NCBI GenBank assembly: GCA_951812745.1
Contig: OX638327.1
Location: forward strand, 310,001-374,000
Direction: 5' to 3'
Source of the DNA: an uncultured Nitrospirales bacterium
GTDB taxonomy: Bacteria; Nitrospirota; Nitrospiria; Nitrospirales; UBA8639
Length of the DNA: 64,000 nucleotides
Position 1 is the first letter of the stretch. Each line of letters starts with the position of its first letter. Below, piece after piece: positions 18,317-27,344 of this stretch. The notes beneath the pieces were generated by a model. That model did not search any database, had not been told where the DNA came from, and saw only the letters and a program-made list of their open reading frames with translations. The position numbers and the translations under genes are program-made.

Positions 18317-18616
18317 GTTGAAAAAAAACATCAGTACGTCCCACCGTTATTGGCTTAGCCTTCTTCTTCGGCATTTTTCCTTTTTTTGTTTTTTCCCCTC
18401 TTGAAAAGGCCTTTGGCCAATACTGGCAAGCCTTTTCGTCATTGGTGATTGGCTCGTTCGACGTTTTTTGAAACAACAGCAACCATTGCGACTTCGAAGA
18501 TTGGCCCATTTTTTGCAGGTAACTTTTCATAGGGCTAGGCAAAAGCCTCGTCTTCGGAAGGAAGAAAGCGTGCTTTTAGGGCAGATATGGAACAACCAGA
18601 ATCCGGGAGGTGTACG
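18302..18616. other. AT-rich intergenic stretch with possible leftward small RNA or small ORF
   Basis: About 315 bases, richer in A and T than the neighbours and full of homopolymer runs. On the minus strand a short frame starts near 18530 (MKSYLQKMGQSSK...) and another at about 18374 (MPKKKAKPITVGR...) behind an AAAGGAAAA site. The frame runs on into the end of the GGDEF gene, so it is not a clean gene. With the leftward terminator at 18277-18316 the segment could encode a small RNA. The right end holds the ribosome-binding site of the Pal-like gene. Confidence 0.3.
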
Positions 18617-19573
18617 ATGAAAACACATAACCCCATTATTCTCGTCACGTTGGCGTGTTTGCTCATGCTGACTTCGGCGTGTGGCAAGAAATCGGTTCGG
18701 GGAGTGAGTGGGATGGAAGATCCTTCTGCAAGCAGGAGCAACCATGAGGTTACGGGTCATGACAAAGACCTTTACGGTGATTCCCTGGCGCAACGTGGGG
18801 AGACACCCCTGGAAGACGGAGGGGATACCCTGGCGGATGGTCAAGGTGCGACCATGGGCGCCGGAGGAGAACAGGGGCTGACGAATGACGGGAGTTTTCC
18901 CGGTGATCCCTCGGTTCAGTTTGAAGAGTCCTCATTGGCAGATGGCAGTGACGACGGGGCCGTGGAAGCCTTGTCAGCTTCCGATCTTAACGACGAGAAA
19001 GGCGGGGCCGGGGTCGACGGAGAAGGACAAGCGGGCTCTTCGTCCATTTTTTCTGCCTCGACAAGAAGCGGAGTATCGGGTTCTTCCGGTGGGGCTTTGG
19101 GGATGGGAAGCAACAATGGCGCATCCGGCGTCCTGACCAAGGGTCGGCTTGGGGCAACCGGATCTTCGTTCGGCGCTTCCGCCGCTGATGAGACTGCTCG
19201 GAGAAATGATGCGCAATTCTCCAAGGCTCTGCGGGATGTTTTCTTTGCGTATAACAGTTGGCGGCTCTCTGAGCAGTCTCACTGGATTTTGGAATCCAAT
19301 GCCAAGTGGCTCAAGGCACACCCGCATGCCCGCATTAGCATTGAAGGGCATTGCGACGAGCGTGGAACGCAGGCGTACAATTACGTCCTCGGCGAAAGAC
19401 GGGCTGAGACGGCCAAACAGTATTTGTCGCATTTAGGCGTTCCTTCATATCAAATGGTGGTGGTCTCTTACGGAAAAGATCGGCCGGTATGCCACGTGTT
19501 CAGTGCAGCATGTTTCCGGTCCAATCGTCGAGCGCATTTTGACATCGACGTGAATACGGCGTCACACGATTAG
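18617..19573 (+). CDS. Pal-like OmpA-family lipoprotein with long low-complexity linker
   Basis: Outer-membrane lipoprotein that should bind peptidoglycan. A signal peptide ends in the lipobox LTSAC, about 20 residues from the ATG at 18617, which has a strong ribosome-binding site (GGGAGGTG). The C-terminal 110 residues form an OmpA/Pal domain: FFAYNSWRLSEQS..., ISIEGHCDERGTQAYNYVLGERRA, and the terminal RRAHFDI. Between them lies a linker of about 170 residues rich in Gly, Ser and Asp with no recognisable fold. That linker makes it about twice the length of ordinary Pal. No tolB or other tol genes are adjacent. Confidence 0.88.
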   Translation: MKTHNPIILVTLACLLMLTSACGKKSVRGVSGMEDPSASRSNHEVTGHDKDLYGDSLAQRGETPLEDGGDTLADGQGATMGAGGEQGLTNDGSFPGDPSVQFEESSLADGSDDGAVEALSASDLNDEKGGAGVDGEGQAGSSSIFSASTRSGVSGSSGGALGMGSNNGASGVLTKGRLGATGSSFGASAADETARRNDAQFSKALRDVFFAYNSWRLSEQSHWILESNAKWLKAHPHARISIEGHCDERGTQAYNYVLGERRAETAKQYLSHLGVPSYQMVVVSYGKDRPVCHVFSAACFRSNRRAHFDIDVNTASHD

Positions 19574-19637
19574 CGTCGTGATGCGCGATCCTCTCTGTAT
19601 GCATTCACTCATTCGTTGAGAATTTCTGCTCCCGACA

Positions 19638-19692
19638 CCCTCTCCTATTTCCCGCATTAAGCGGGAAATAGGAGAGGGCTGGGGTGAGGGGG
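19638..19692. repeat. Palindromic intergenic repeat, family B (long stem)
   Basis: A perfect 18-base-pair stem around a five-base loop (arms 19638-19655 and 19661-19678), followed by CTGGGGTGAGGGGG. It lies between the convergent Pal-like and TPR lipoprotein genes, where a bidirectional terminator would be useful. Shorter members of the same family lie at 37213, 38255 and 41989, all sharing the GGAGAGGG/GGGGTGAGGGG end. Confidence 0.8.
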
Positions 19693-19736
19693 CCTCTTCG
19701 TCAAAAAGCATAGGGTGGCTCCGGCTCACCCGTTCA

Positions 19737-20297
19737 TCACGACGCCTCAATACGCGCCATCCGGGCATCTATCCGCTCCGCTTCCTCGATCCGATTCACA
19801 AGCCGCAGCAAGCCGGCATACTGTTCGAGACTGGGAGCGATCCGGGGATGATCGACGCCAAAGGCCACCTCTCGGATTTTCAGCGCCTGTTCCACCAAGG
19901 GGAGAGCCTTCGCATATTCCTTCCTGGTTTCAAAAACCAAAGCCAGGCTGCTTAAGCTCATGGCCATGCGGGGATCCATGGCGCCGACCGAGGCTGCCCA
20001 CACGGGGAGTGCGCGCCAGAAATAAGGCTCGGCCGCCGTCAAATCCCCCCGGACCCGATACAGTTCACCGACGTCATGTAACGCTGCGGCAAGATCGCTG
20101 CCCTGTTGTCCCTTGGCTTCGGCCTCGCGAAGCGTCTCTATAAGGATGAGTTCCTTTGCGGCATCGTCGCCTGCCCGTACCAGGTTGGGCTCAGGGGTTG
20201 AGGAGGCAGGAGGCGCGGGCACATGTTCTTCGCAAGCCACGAGGAAGAGAAACAAGAAAAGCCCGGCTATTCCTTTGTGCAAAAGCGGTTTCATCAT
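19737..20297 (-). CDS. TPR-repeat lipoprotein
   Basis: A 186-residue predicted lipoprotein: MMKPLLHKGIAG, a hydrophobic stretch and the lipobox FLVAC. The mature part has about three tetratricopeptide motifs (LAAALHDVGELYRVRGDLTAAEPYF, MAMSLSSLALVFETRKEYAKALPL, IAPSLEQYAGLLRLVNRIEEA), of the kinesin-light-chain-like type. TPR arrays mediate protein-protein contacts. It is convergent with the Pal-like gene and separated from it by a hairpin repeat. The partner is unknown. Confidence 0.82.
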   Translation of the reverse strand: MMKPLLHKGIAGLFLFLFLVACEEHVPAPPASSTPEPNLVRAGDDAAKELILIETLREAEAKGQQGSDLAAALHDVGELYRVRGDLTAAEPYFWRALPVWAASVGAMDPRMAMSLSSLALVFETRKEYAKALPLVEQALKIREVAFGVDHPRIAPSLEQYAGLLRLVNRIEEAERIDARMARIEAS

Positions 20298-20449
20298 CTC
20301 GGGATCATAAAAGAATCAGATCGGTTCGCCAACCGTCACGGTTCTCGTGCGGGGGGAGTCGGTCTGGACTTTTGGGAACGTCCGCTGTAGCCTACGTATT
20401 ATCAGGGTGTTGGTGAACCGAAGCTGTTGGAATCAATCAAGGAAAACCC

Positions 20450-21823
20450 GTGAACGTCTTGCACCGAATCGAGAGATTTTTTCGCCGGGACTTATGGCTT
20501 CAGGACTCTGCAACGCTCCGGGGCGTGGCCGTGTTGTACATCAAACCCCTGCGGTTGATCGTGGTGGCGATCTCGGATTTTCGTGACGGCGTTCTCAGCA
20601 TCCGAGCGACGAGTCTGGTTTCGACGACGCTGCTGTCCCTCGTCCCTTTTCTGGCGGTAATGTTTTCCGTGCTGAAAGCTTTTGGCGTGCATCAACAGTT
20701 CGAACCGCTGCTCGTCCAAGGCCTGGAACCGTTGGGGGAAAAAGGCGCGGAAATCGCCGGGCATATCGTCGAATTCGTCAACAACCTCAAAGTCGGGGCC
20801 CTGGGAGCCGTTGGTCTGGCAGGGTTGTTTTATACCACGTATTCACTGATCGACAAAATCGAGGAAGCCCTCAATTACATTTGGCGCGTGCGCGACGCGC
20901 GACCCCTAACGAGGAAATTCACCGACTACTTGAGTGTGGTGCTGGTTGGACCCGTGCTGGTCTTCACGGCCGTTGCCACCATCGCCTCGGCCCAAAGCCA
21001 CTGGCTCGTGCAAACGATATTACGGATCGAACCCGTGGGGATCGCCGTGCTCTGGGTGACGGCCCTCATGCCGTTCGTGCTGATTTGTCTCGGGTTTACG
21101 TTTTTGTACAAATTCGTTCCCCATACGCAAGTGAGTGTCGCGTCTGCCCTGGTGGGGGGAGTGACGGGCGGGATTCTGTGGAAAATCGTCGGGATGCTGT
21201 TTGCGTCTTTCGTCGCCGGAGCGACGCGCTACAGTGCCATCTACTCCGGGTTTGCTATCCTGATTTTATTCCTCCTCTGGCTCTACGTCGGCTGGCTTAT
21301 TGTTCTGGTCGGCGCACAAGTGGCCTATTATCATCAACATCCCACAGCCTATCTGACTCGCCTCCGATGGAAACAACACACCGCTGCATTCCAGGAACAT
21401 CTGGCCCTGACTATGCTGGTCCACGTCACACGGCAGTATACGGCCGGTGAGCCACCCTATCAGATTCAACAATTGGCAGCGAAATTGGGGGTGCCCCTCT
21501 CCGCGCTGGAAGCCCTCGTCGAAAATTTCGTGAATCACGGCCTGATGTATCGAACGGCGGAGCCAATAGGCATGGCTTTGGGGCGACCACCGGAACGGAT
21601 CACCGTGCTGGAAGTCCTGCAACTCGTCGCGCATAAAGACTCTACGCCGACCGACGTGGTGCAGGAAAGCAACGACCTCATTGGAGCGCTTCTGCGTCAA
21701 CGTGACCAAGCCGTTTATCAGGCCTTGGCCGGTGTGACGCTGGCGACGCTTGCCGCCCAAGAACCCGCCGCCCTGCTTTCTTCCGAACCGTCTTCCGCCT
21801 TTGTGGATCAACCCATCTCGTGA
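20450..21823 (+). CDS. YihY/UPF0761-family inner-membrane protein
   Basis: A polytopic membrane protein of 457 residues. The N-terminal 300 residues match the YihY (formerly misnamed RNase BN/BrkB) fold, with about six hydrophobic segments and the conserved GATRYSAIYSGFAILILFLLW near 265-285. The C-terminal 150 residues are soluble, with a winged-helix-like segment (PPYQIQQLAAKLGVPLSALEALV) present in many longer members. It begins at a GTG preceded by AAGGAAAA. Function is unknown in the family. It is followed by the agmatine genes without an obvious link. Confidence 0.88.
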   Translation: MNVLHRIERFFRRDLWLQDSATLRGVAVLYIKPLRLIVVAISDFRDGVLSIRATSLVSTTLLSLVPFLAVMFSVLKAFGVHQQFEPLLVQGLEPLGEKGAEIAGHIVEFVNNLKVGALGAVGLAGLFYTTYSLIDKIEEALNYIWRVRDARPLTRKFTDYLSVVLVGPVLVFTAVATIASAQSHWLVQTILRIEPVGIAVLWVTALMPFVLICLGFTFLYKFVPHTQVSVASALVGGVTGGILWKIVGMLFASFVAGATRYSAIYSGFAILILFLLWLYVGWLIVLVGAQVAYYHQHPTAYLTRLRWKQHTAAFQEHLALTMLVHVTRQYTAGEPPYQIQQLAAKLGVPLSALEALVENFVNHGLMYRTAEPIGMALGRPPERITVLEVLQLVAHKDSTPTDVVQESNDLIGALLRQRDQAVYQALAGVTLATLAAQEPAALLSSEPSSAFVDQPIS

Positions 21824-21907
21824 CAGCTTTTGGGATGTTCTTTCTTGATGCTCAACGTGTCCGGGGAGGGTTGTAGGATAGCGGAGGTTTCGGTAGGCTC
21901 CTCTCTC

Positions 21908-22819
21908 ATGAACCCTGGGAATAATCTGACGATCGCCTTGGTCCAGATGTCTTGTGCAGCTGTTCCCCAGGAGAACCTGGTTGCCGCCGTTGCAAAAGTT
22001 GAAGAAGCCGCACGGGGTGGGGCCAAGGTCGTTTGCCTGCCGGAATTGTTTCGTTCGCAATATTTTTGTCAAAGGGAAGATACGGCGTTGTTTGATTTGG
22101 CCGAGCCGGTGCCCGGACCCTCGACCGAAGCCTTGGCTAAGGTGGCGCGCAAGCTGAACGTGGTGATTATCGTCCCGGTTTTCGAGCGACGGACGGCTGG
22201 GATTTATCACAACTCGGTGGCTGTGCTTGACGGCGACGGATCCATTGCCGGCCTCTACCGCAAGATGCACGTTCCCGATGATCCGGCTTACTACGAGAAG
22301 TTTTATTTCACTCCGGGAGATAAAGGGTTTCAGGCGATTCAAACGAGTGCCGGGAAACTCGGGGCGCTGATCTGTTGGGACCAGTGGTATCCAGAGGCCG
22401 CTCGTCTTACGACGCTGCAGGGGGCCGAGATGCTATTCTATCCCACCGCCATCGGGTGGCATCCGTCGGAAAAAGCACAGGAAGGCGAGTCGCAACGGAG
22501 TGCCTGGCAGACCATTCAACGCAGTCACGCGATTGCGAACGGCGTGTTTGTCGCCGCGGTGAATCGAGTGGGCCACGAGAAACCCGATGCGGACGGAGAC
22601 GGCATCGAGTTTTGGGGAAGTTCGTTCGTGTGCGATCCATTCGGCGCGATCCTGGCCGAAGCGTCGATCGACAAGGAAGAGATTCTCCTCGCCGACGTGA
22701 ACGTGAGCCGGGTCGAGGAAGTCCGGCGCAACTGGCCTTTTCTCCGGGATCGTCGGGTCGATGCGTATGGCGGCCTCACGAAGCGGTTCTTTGACCAGAG
22801 CGACGATGGCGAGTGCTAG
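21908..22819 (+). CDS. aguB: N-carbamoylputrescine amidohydrolase
   Basis: Nitrilase-family amidase that converts N-carbamoylputrescine to putrescine, CO2 and ammonia. The 303 residues carry the Glu-Lys-Cys triad contexts: LPELF (Glu), YRKMHVPDD (Lys) and LICWDQWYPEAARL (Cys). The segment GDKGFQAIQT and the terminal WPFLRDRRVDAYGGLTKR are typical of AguB. The start at 21908 gives the family N-terminus (NLTIALVQMSC). It overlaps aguA, so the two steps of agmatine use are coupled. Confidence 0.93.
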   Translation: MNPGNNLTIALVQMSCAAVPQENLVAAVAKVEEAARGGAKVVCLPELFRSQYFCQREDTALFDLAEPVPGPSTEALAKVARKLNVVIIVPVFERRTAGIYHNSVAVLDGDGSIAGLYRKMHVPDDPAYYEKFYFTPGDKGFQAIQTSAGKLGALICWDQWYPEAARLTTLQGAEMLFYPTAIGWHPSEKAQEGESQRSAWQTIQRSHAIANGVFVAAVNRVGHEKPDADGDGIEFWGSSFVCDPFGAILAEASIDKEEILLADVNVSRVEEVRRNWPFLRDRRVDAYGGLTKRFFDQSDDGEC

Positions 22820-23903
22820 AAAGAAGGCACCGAATCACGCCCCTGCTCAATCGGGGTTTCGCATGCCGGCGGAATGGGAGCCGCATGAGGCGACCTGGTT
22901 GGGGTGGCCCCATAATGCTTCGGATTGGCCCGGGAAACTGGCTACGATTCATTGGGTCTACGGCGAGATTGTTCGGAAGTTGGCGGAAGGGGAACGTGTC
23001 CGTATTCTTGTCCAGTCCCGGACCCATGAAGATCGTGCGCGGAGCGTGTTGACACGGGCGGGAGCCGATCTTTCTTTTGTCGAGTTTTTTCCCATGACGA
23101 CGGATCGCGGGTGGACTCGCGACTTCGGTCCGATTTTCGTGACGCGGGATCTGGCGCCTTCGGAAGTGGCCATCGCACGGTTCCGGTTTACCGCGTGGGC
23201 CCGTTATCCGGATTGGAGAAACGATGATCGGGTGCCGGTGAAACTGGCTGCCCGGTTGAAATGCCGTTCCTTTCCCGTCATGCACAAAGGGCACAAGGTG
23301 GTCCTGGAAGGGGGCGGCATTGACGTGAACGGGGCCGGGACCGCATTGACCACCGAAGAATGTTTGCTGGATCGTGCCGTCCAGGTCCGCAATCCGGGAT
23401 TTCTGGCTGCGGACTATGAGGCGGTGTTCAGAGAGTCCCTGGGCGTCACCAACGTCGTCTGGTTGAACAAAGGCATTGCCGGGGACGACACCCATGGGCA
23501 CGTGGATGACGTGTGTCGCTTCGTGAATCCGACGACCGTGGTACTGTGTCAGGAACGAGACGGCCGTGACGCCAATCATCGCGTGTTGGCTGAAAACCGG
23601 GAGCGCCTGGAGAGCGCGACGTTGGAGAATGGAACAAAAATCGAGGTGATTCCATTGCCCATGCCAGCCCCGCTGTACTTTGGCCACCGCCGGCTTCCGG
23701 CGAGCTATGCCAATTTTTATATTGCGAATACGGCGGTCCTGGTCCCGACGTTCAACGATCCCAATGATCGGATGGCCCTGGGCATTTTGAGCGAGTGTTT
23801 TCGAGATCGCCCGGTTGTCGGGATTCATGCGGTCGATCTGGCGTGGGGGTTCGGGACGTTGCATTGTCTGACTCAACAACAACCGGCCTTGCCCGACGGG
23901 TAA
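22806..23903 (+). CDS. aguA: Agmatine deiminase
   Basis: Hydrolyses agmatine to N-carbamoylputrescine and ammonia, feeding AguB. The 365 residues show the amidinotransferase-fold active site: WPHN near the N-terminus, MTTDRGWTRDFGPIFV, LEGGGIDVNG, GIAGDDTHGHVDDVCRF with the catalytic His, and GTLHCLTQQQP with the catalytic Cys close to the C-terminus. The ATG at 22806 overlaps the end of aguB by 14 bases. Together they form the agmatine branch of polyamine synthesis; arginine decarboxylase is not in the window. Confidence 0.94.
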   Translation: MASARKKAPNHAPAQSGFRMPAEWEPHEATWLGWPHNASDWPGKLATIHWVYGEIVRKLAEGERVRILVQSRTHEDRARSVLTRAGADLSFVEFFPMTTDRGWTRDFGPIFVTRDLAPSEVAIARFRFTAWARYPDWRNDDRVPVKLAARLKCRSFPVMHKGHKVVLEGGGIDVNGAGTALTTEECLLDRAVQVRNPGFLAADYEAVFRESLGVTNVVWLNKGIAGDDTHGHVDDVCRFVNPTTVVLCQERDGRDANHRVLAENRERLESATLENGTKIEVIPLPMPAPLYFGHRRLPASYANFYIANTAVLVPTFNDPNDRMALGILSECFRDRPVVGIHAVDLAWGFGTLHCLTQQQPALPDG

Positions 23904-23913
23904 ACGTTACTTC

Positions 23914-24843
23914 ATGTCCGGACCATTCACACTGCCTTCTCCGCTTCGTCTAGGATGGATCGGGACGGGTGTCATGGGAACGGCCATGGCCGGGCACCTT
24001 CTGGCCCAGGGCCATGCGCTCACCGTCTTTTCTCGAACGCGGTCAAAATCCGAAGGACTGCTTCAACGGGGGGCGCGATGGGTGGATGCGCCGGCACGAC
24101 TAGCCGATGCGTCCGACGTGGTTTTCACGATGGTGGGGTTCCCCGGGGACGTGTCCGACGTGTACCTGGGCGAAGCCGGCCTCGTTCAGCAGGCGCGAGC
24201 GGGAATGGTCTTCGTGGACATGACGACCGCGCCTCCCAGTCTGGCCGGAACTATCGCCGAGGCCATCAAGGCCCGTGGCGCGCAGTTCCTGGATGCTCCG
24301 GTTTCGGGTGGGGACATCGGAGCACGCAACGCGTCGTTGTCTATTATGGTGGGCGGAGAACCCCACGTCTTGGAAGCGATCCGGCCGCTTTTTGAATCGT
24401 TGGGTACGAGCATTGTTCATCAGGGCGCGACGGGCGCCGGTCAGCACGCCAAGCTCTGCAATCAGATCACGATCGCCGGGACGATGATCGGGGTCTGCGA
24501 GTCGTTATTATACGGCTATCGTGCGGGGTTGGATTTGGAAACCATGCTGCAATCCATCCGGGGCGGGGCCGCGGCGTGTTGGACGTTGGACAACCTGGCC
24601 CCTCGAATCCTGGCTCGAAACTTCGCCCCGGGGTTCTTTGTCGAACATTTCGTGAAGGATATGGGTATGGCCCTGGAAGAAAGCAGGCGCATGGGGCTCG
24701 TCCTTCCCGGGCTTGCATTGGTCCATCAACTTTATCTTGCCGTTGAGGCGCATGGGCACGGATGCTCCGGCACGCATGCCTTGATGCTTGCGTTGGAGGA
24801 ATTGTCGAACGTGCGCCTGAGCGCACCACCGGCCGAGCCGTAG
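23914..24843 (+). CDS. Beta-hydroxyacid dehydrogenase family oxidoreductase
   Basis: A 309-residue NAD(P)-dependent enzyme of the 3-hydroxyisobutyrate/tartronate semialdehyde/glyoxylate reductase family. The Rossmann motif GWIGTGVMGTAMAGHLL is followed by the substrate-binding DAPVSGGDIGARN. GAGQHAKLCNQI contains the catalytic lysine. The gene lies ten bases after aguA and just before the ABC-class ATPase, so the four genes may be one transcript. The substrate cannot be assigned; a succinic-semialdehyde or glyoxylate reductase role would be compatible. Confidence 0.85.
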   Translation: MSGPFTLPSPLRLGWIGTGVMGTAMAGHLLAQGHALTVFSRTRSKSEGLLQRGARWVDAPARLADASDVVFTMVGFPGDVSDVYLGEAGLVQQARAGMVFVDMTTAPPSLAGTIAEAIKARGAQFLDAPVSGGDIGARNASLSIMVGGEPHVLEAIRPLFESLGTSIVHQGATGAGQHAKLCNQITIAGTMIGVCESLLYGYRAGLDLETMLQSIRGGAAACWTLDNLAPRILARNFAPGFFVEHFVKDMGMALEESRRMGLVLPGLALVHQLYLAVEAHGHGCSGTHALMLALEELSNVRLSAPPAEP

Positions 24844-24855
24844 TTTTCCTTCCTG

Positions 24856-26601
24856 ATGCACACCGTCGATGATCTCAGAAAGATCCTCGCCCGGATCGAT
24901 AGCCGGGGATACAAGGCGTACAAGGATCTGCAAGGTGCCTACGTCTATCCCGGGTTCACCCTGTTTATCGACCACGTGCAGGGCGATCCATTTGCGACTC
25001 CTTCCAAGATTCGAGTACGTGTGCCCGGTGGCATCGCCAAATTCCCGCCCGATCTGTTTTCTGGTCGCGTCCGGAGAGTGGCGTTGCAGGATTTTTTGAT
25101 CCGGGAAGTCCATGAGGCGATTCGTCACGTGTGTCTGGGTAACCGCGGGATCGGGAAAAGTGGGCTCATTGCGATTGACGTGGGCGGCCAGGAGGTGTTG
25201 GAACGAACGGCGATGGTGGTGACGCCGCAATGGGTCGAAGCGCGCTTGTCACTCGGCCTGCCGGCGCAAGGCCGCACCATCCTGGGCCGGCAAGCCGAGG
25301 CCATGCTCTGTCAGGAAGTGCCGGAGATTGCGGAACGGGCCATGAAGTGGGAACACGTTGATGAGGAACGCGCACGTGCCTTTGTCGATTGTGTCGACAA
25401 TCAGGAATCGATCCGCACTCAACTCGACACGTTGGGGTTGGTGGCCTTCATCGCCGACGGGGCGATTCTTCCAAGGAGCAGTGGGGCATCCGATCGTCCT
25501 CTTTCACGTGAACGGGCTCAACCGTTTCGCGCTCCCGCTTCGCTTCGCGTGTCGATTCCCATCCTGCATCCGGTTTCTCAGGACGGCCGGCTTACGCACT
25601 CGTTAACGGGCTTCGGGATCCCCACAGGCGTCACGGTAATCGTGGGAGGCGGGTATCACGGCAAGTCCACGGTCCTGCGGGCTTTGGAGCGCGGGGTGTA
25701 TCCTCACGTGCCGGAGGACGGGCGGGAGTACGTGGTGACTACGGAAGGGGCCGTCAAAATTCGCGCCGAAGATGGACGCTCTATTGAACGGGTGGACATC
25801 AGCGGGTTTATTGAAAATCTTCCTTACAGGCAGGAGACCGCGCAGTTTTCAACGGACAATGCAAGCGGGAGCACCAGTCAAGCCGCTTCGATTCTTGAAG
25901 CCGTCGAAGTCGGGGCCACCACGCTGTTACTGGATGAGGATACCTCCGCGACGAATTTCATGGTGAGGGACGCCCGCATGCAGGCGCTGGTTCACAAAGA
26001 ACACGAACCCATTACACCATTCGTGGATCGCGTTCGTGAATTGTATGAACGGCACGGGGTCTCCACGGTGTTGGTGATGGGAGGCTGCGGGGATTATTTC
26101 GACGTGGCCGACAAGGTGATTGCGATGCAGGACTATCAGCCGCTCGACGTGACGAAAGAAGCCCAACGAATCGCACGAGAATACCGGACTCAACGAGAAA
26201 TTGAAACGACGTCGCCCTTATCCGAGGTCGGGTCCAGGATTCCCGTATGGGAGAGTCTCGATCCTTCCCGTGGAAAACGCGAGGTAAAAATCGAGGCCAA
26301 GTCCGTGGATGCCATTGCCTTTGGGCATGAGGTGATTGATTTGAGCGGCGTGGAACAACTCGTGGACGCCAGTCAAACCCGGGCAATAGGGTATGCCCTC
26401 CATCTCGCGTCCGGCCGCTTGATGGATCGGGGATTGAAAGCGATGGTGCAAGGCCTGGTCGAACTGTTTGACGACGCCGGTTTGGACAGGCTCGACCCTT
26501 ATCACCAGGGTGAGCGACATCCCGGCAATTTCGCCAGGCCTCGCGCCTTTGAAATTGCCGCGGCCCTGAACCGCCTCCGCACGCTCCGGATCAGGGAATA
26601 G
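24856..26601 (+). CDS. Predicted ATPase of the ABC class (ABC_ATPase family)
   Basis: A soluble 581-residue ATPase of the stand-alone ABC_ATPase family. The N-terminal region (about 1-240) has the family-specific SRGYKAYKDLQGAY and FATPSKIRVRVP. A Walker A motif reads GGGYHGKSTVLRAL (about 262-275), followed by FSTDNASGSTSQAASI as signature and LLLDEDTSATNFMVRDARM as Walker B. There are no membrane segments and no partner permease. A eukaryotic relative, MRB1590, binds RNA, but the bacterial role is not established. It may be cotranscribed with the agu genes. Confidence 0.87.
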   Translation: MHTVDDLRKILARIDSRGYKAYKDLQGAYVYPGFTLFIDHVQGDPFATPSKIRVRVPGGIAKFPPDLFSGRVRRVALQDFLIREVHEAIRHVCLGNRGIGKSGLIAIDVGGQEVLERTAMVVTPQWVEARLSLGLPAQGRTILGRQAEAMLCQEVPEIAERAMKWEHVDEERARAFVDCVDNQESIRTQLDTLGLVAFIADGAILPRSSGASDRPLSRERAQPFRAPASLRVSIPILHPVSQDGRLTHSLTGFGIPTGVTVIVGGGYHGKSTVLRALERGVYPHVPEDGREYVVTTEGAVKIRAEDGRSIERVDISGFIENLPYRQETAQFSTDNASGSTSQAASILEAVEVGATTLLLDEDTSATNFMVRDARMQALVHKEHEPITPFVDRVRELYERHGVSTVLVMGGCGDYFDVADKVIAMQDYQPLDVTKEAQRIAREYRTQREIETTSPLSEVGSRIPVWESLDPSRGKREVKIEAKSVDAIAFGHEVIDLSGVEQLVDASQTRAIGYALHLASGRLMDRGLKAMVQGLVELFDDAGLDRLDPYHQGERHPGNFARPRAFEIAAALNRLRTLRIRE

Positions 26602-26629
26602 AGGGATCAAGGCGTTGTGACAATAGGTC

Positions 26630-26663
26630 GCAATCTGATGAGAGTTTTTCTCCATCAGGTTGC
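26630..26663. other. Hairpin of unknown role
   Basis: GCAATCTGATG and CATCAGGTTGC form an 11-base-pair arm with one G-T pair, and the inner GAG-TTTTT-CTC extends it. It lies after the ATPase gene. No T-run follows, so a terminator is only possible. Confidence 0.4.
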
Positions 26664-26745
26664 GCCTGGCGCGTGAGTCGGGGTATGTACTGCGAGGGTG
26701 GGATGTATCGGAGAGACTTGCAAGAACAATAGAGGTTGAACGCGT

Positions 26746-27291
26746 ATGCGACCGGGGTTTGCCGTTGATATCGATAACGTCGTGGCTCAGGCCGAACAGG
26801 AAGTCCAGCGTATTTTTCATGAATTAACCGGGAAGTCGTGGCCTTCCGAAACGTATGCCAGTGCCGGCGGGCTCGATACGAGTAATTTGCCCCCCGATCT
26901 GATTGAACGGATTTTCGATTACTTTCATGATCTGAGCATACCGACGCTTCCATTGGTGCCCGGCGCCCGGCGGGTGCTGCAACACCTTCAGGAAGATTAC
27001 CGGATCGTCCTGATCACGGCGCGTCGACCGACGGCTCGCCCACAAACCCTAGCCTGGTTGGAAGAACACGGTATCCCGTTCGATGAACTTCATCACACCA
27101 AGGACAAGCCCGACGTAGCGGAGGGTCTCGTCCTGGCTGTGGACGATCATCCGGAGCACGTGAATGACTATTTGGAGCAAGGCGTTCGGGTATTTCTGAT
27201 GGATCAACCCTGGAACCGAACGTTTTCAGCCCCGGGCGCAATCAGGGTATCCGGCTGGGATGAGTTGTGGCGGAAACTCAGCATGAATTAA
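26746..27291 (+). CDS. HAD-superfamily phosphatase, 5'(3')-deoxyribonucleotidase-like
   Basis: A 181-residue hydrolase. The N-terminal FAVDIDNVVAQAEQE holds the DxD nucleophile motif of HAD enzymes, with Asn where many have Gly. Motif II is VLITARRP (Thr) and motif III is the lysine in HHTKDKPDV. Motif IV is AVDDHPEHV. The arrangement matches the short-cap NT5C-like group that acts on nucleotides or sugar phosphates. The start has a GAGG site upstream. The substrate is not deducible. Confidence 0.75.
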   Translation: MRPGFAVDIDNVVAQAEQEVQRIFHELTGKSWPSETYASAGGLDTSNLPPDLIERIFDYFHDLSIPTLPLVPGARRVLQHLQEDYRIVLITARRPTARPQTLAWLEEHGIPFDELHHTKDKPDVAEGLVLAVDDHPEHVNDYLEQGVRVFLMDQPWNRTFSAPGAIRVSGWDELWRKLSMN

Positions 27292-27344
27292 CCCAGGCCT
27301 CATGAAGGAACTAAACCCTTCGCCCAAGCCCGGAGACCCTTCCC

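Noticed and set aside
18525-18570. Possible cyclic di-GMP riboswitch near the GGDEF gene
   Set aside because: The segment has GGCAAAAGCC but lacks the conserved second motif and pairing of the GEMM class.
20450-21823. Annotation of the YihY protein as ribonuclease BN
   Set aside because: The family was once misnamed; the sequence is a polytopic membrane protein with no nuclease motif.
22776-23882. A 368-codon minus-strand frame opposite agmatine deiminase
   Set aside because: Antisense to a gene with complete catalytic residues.
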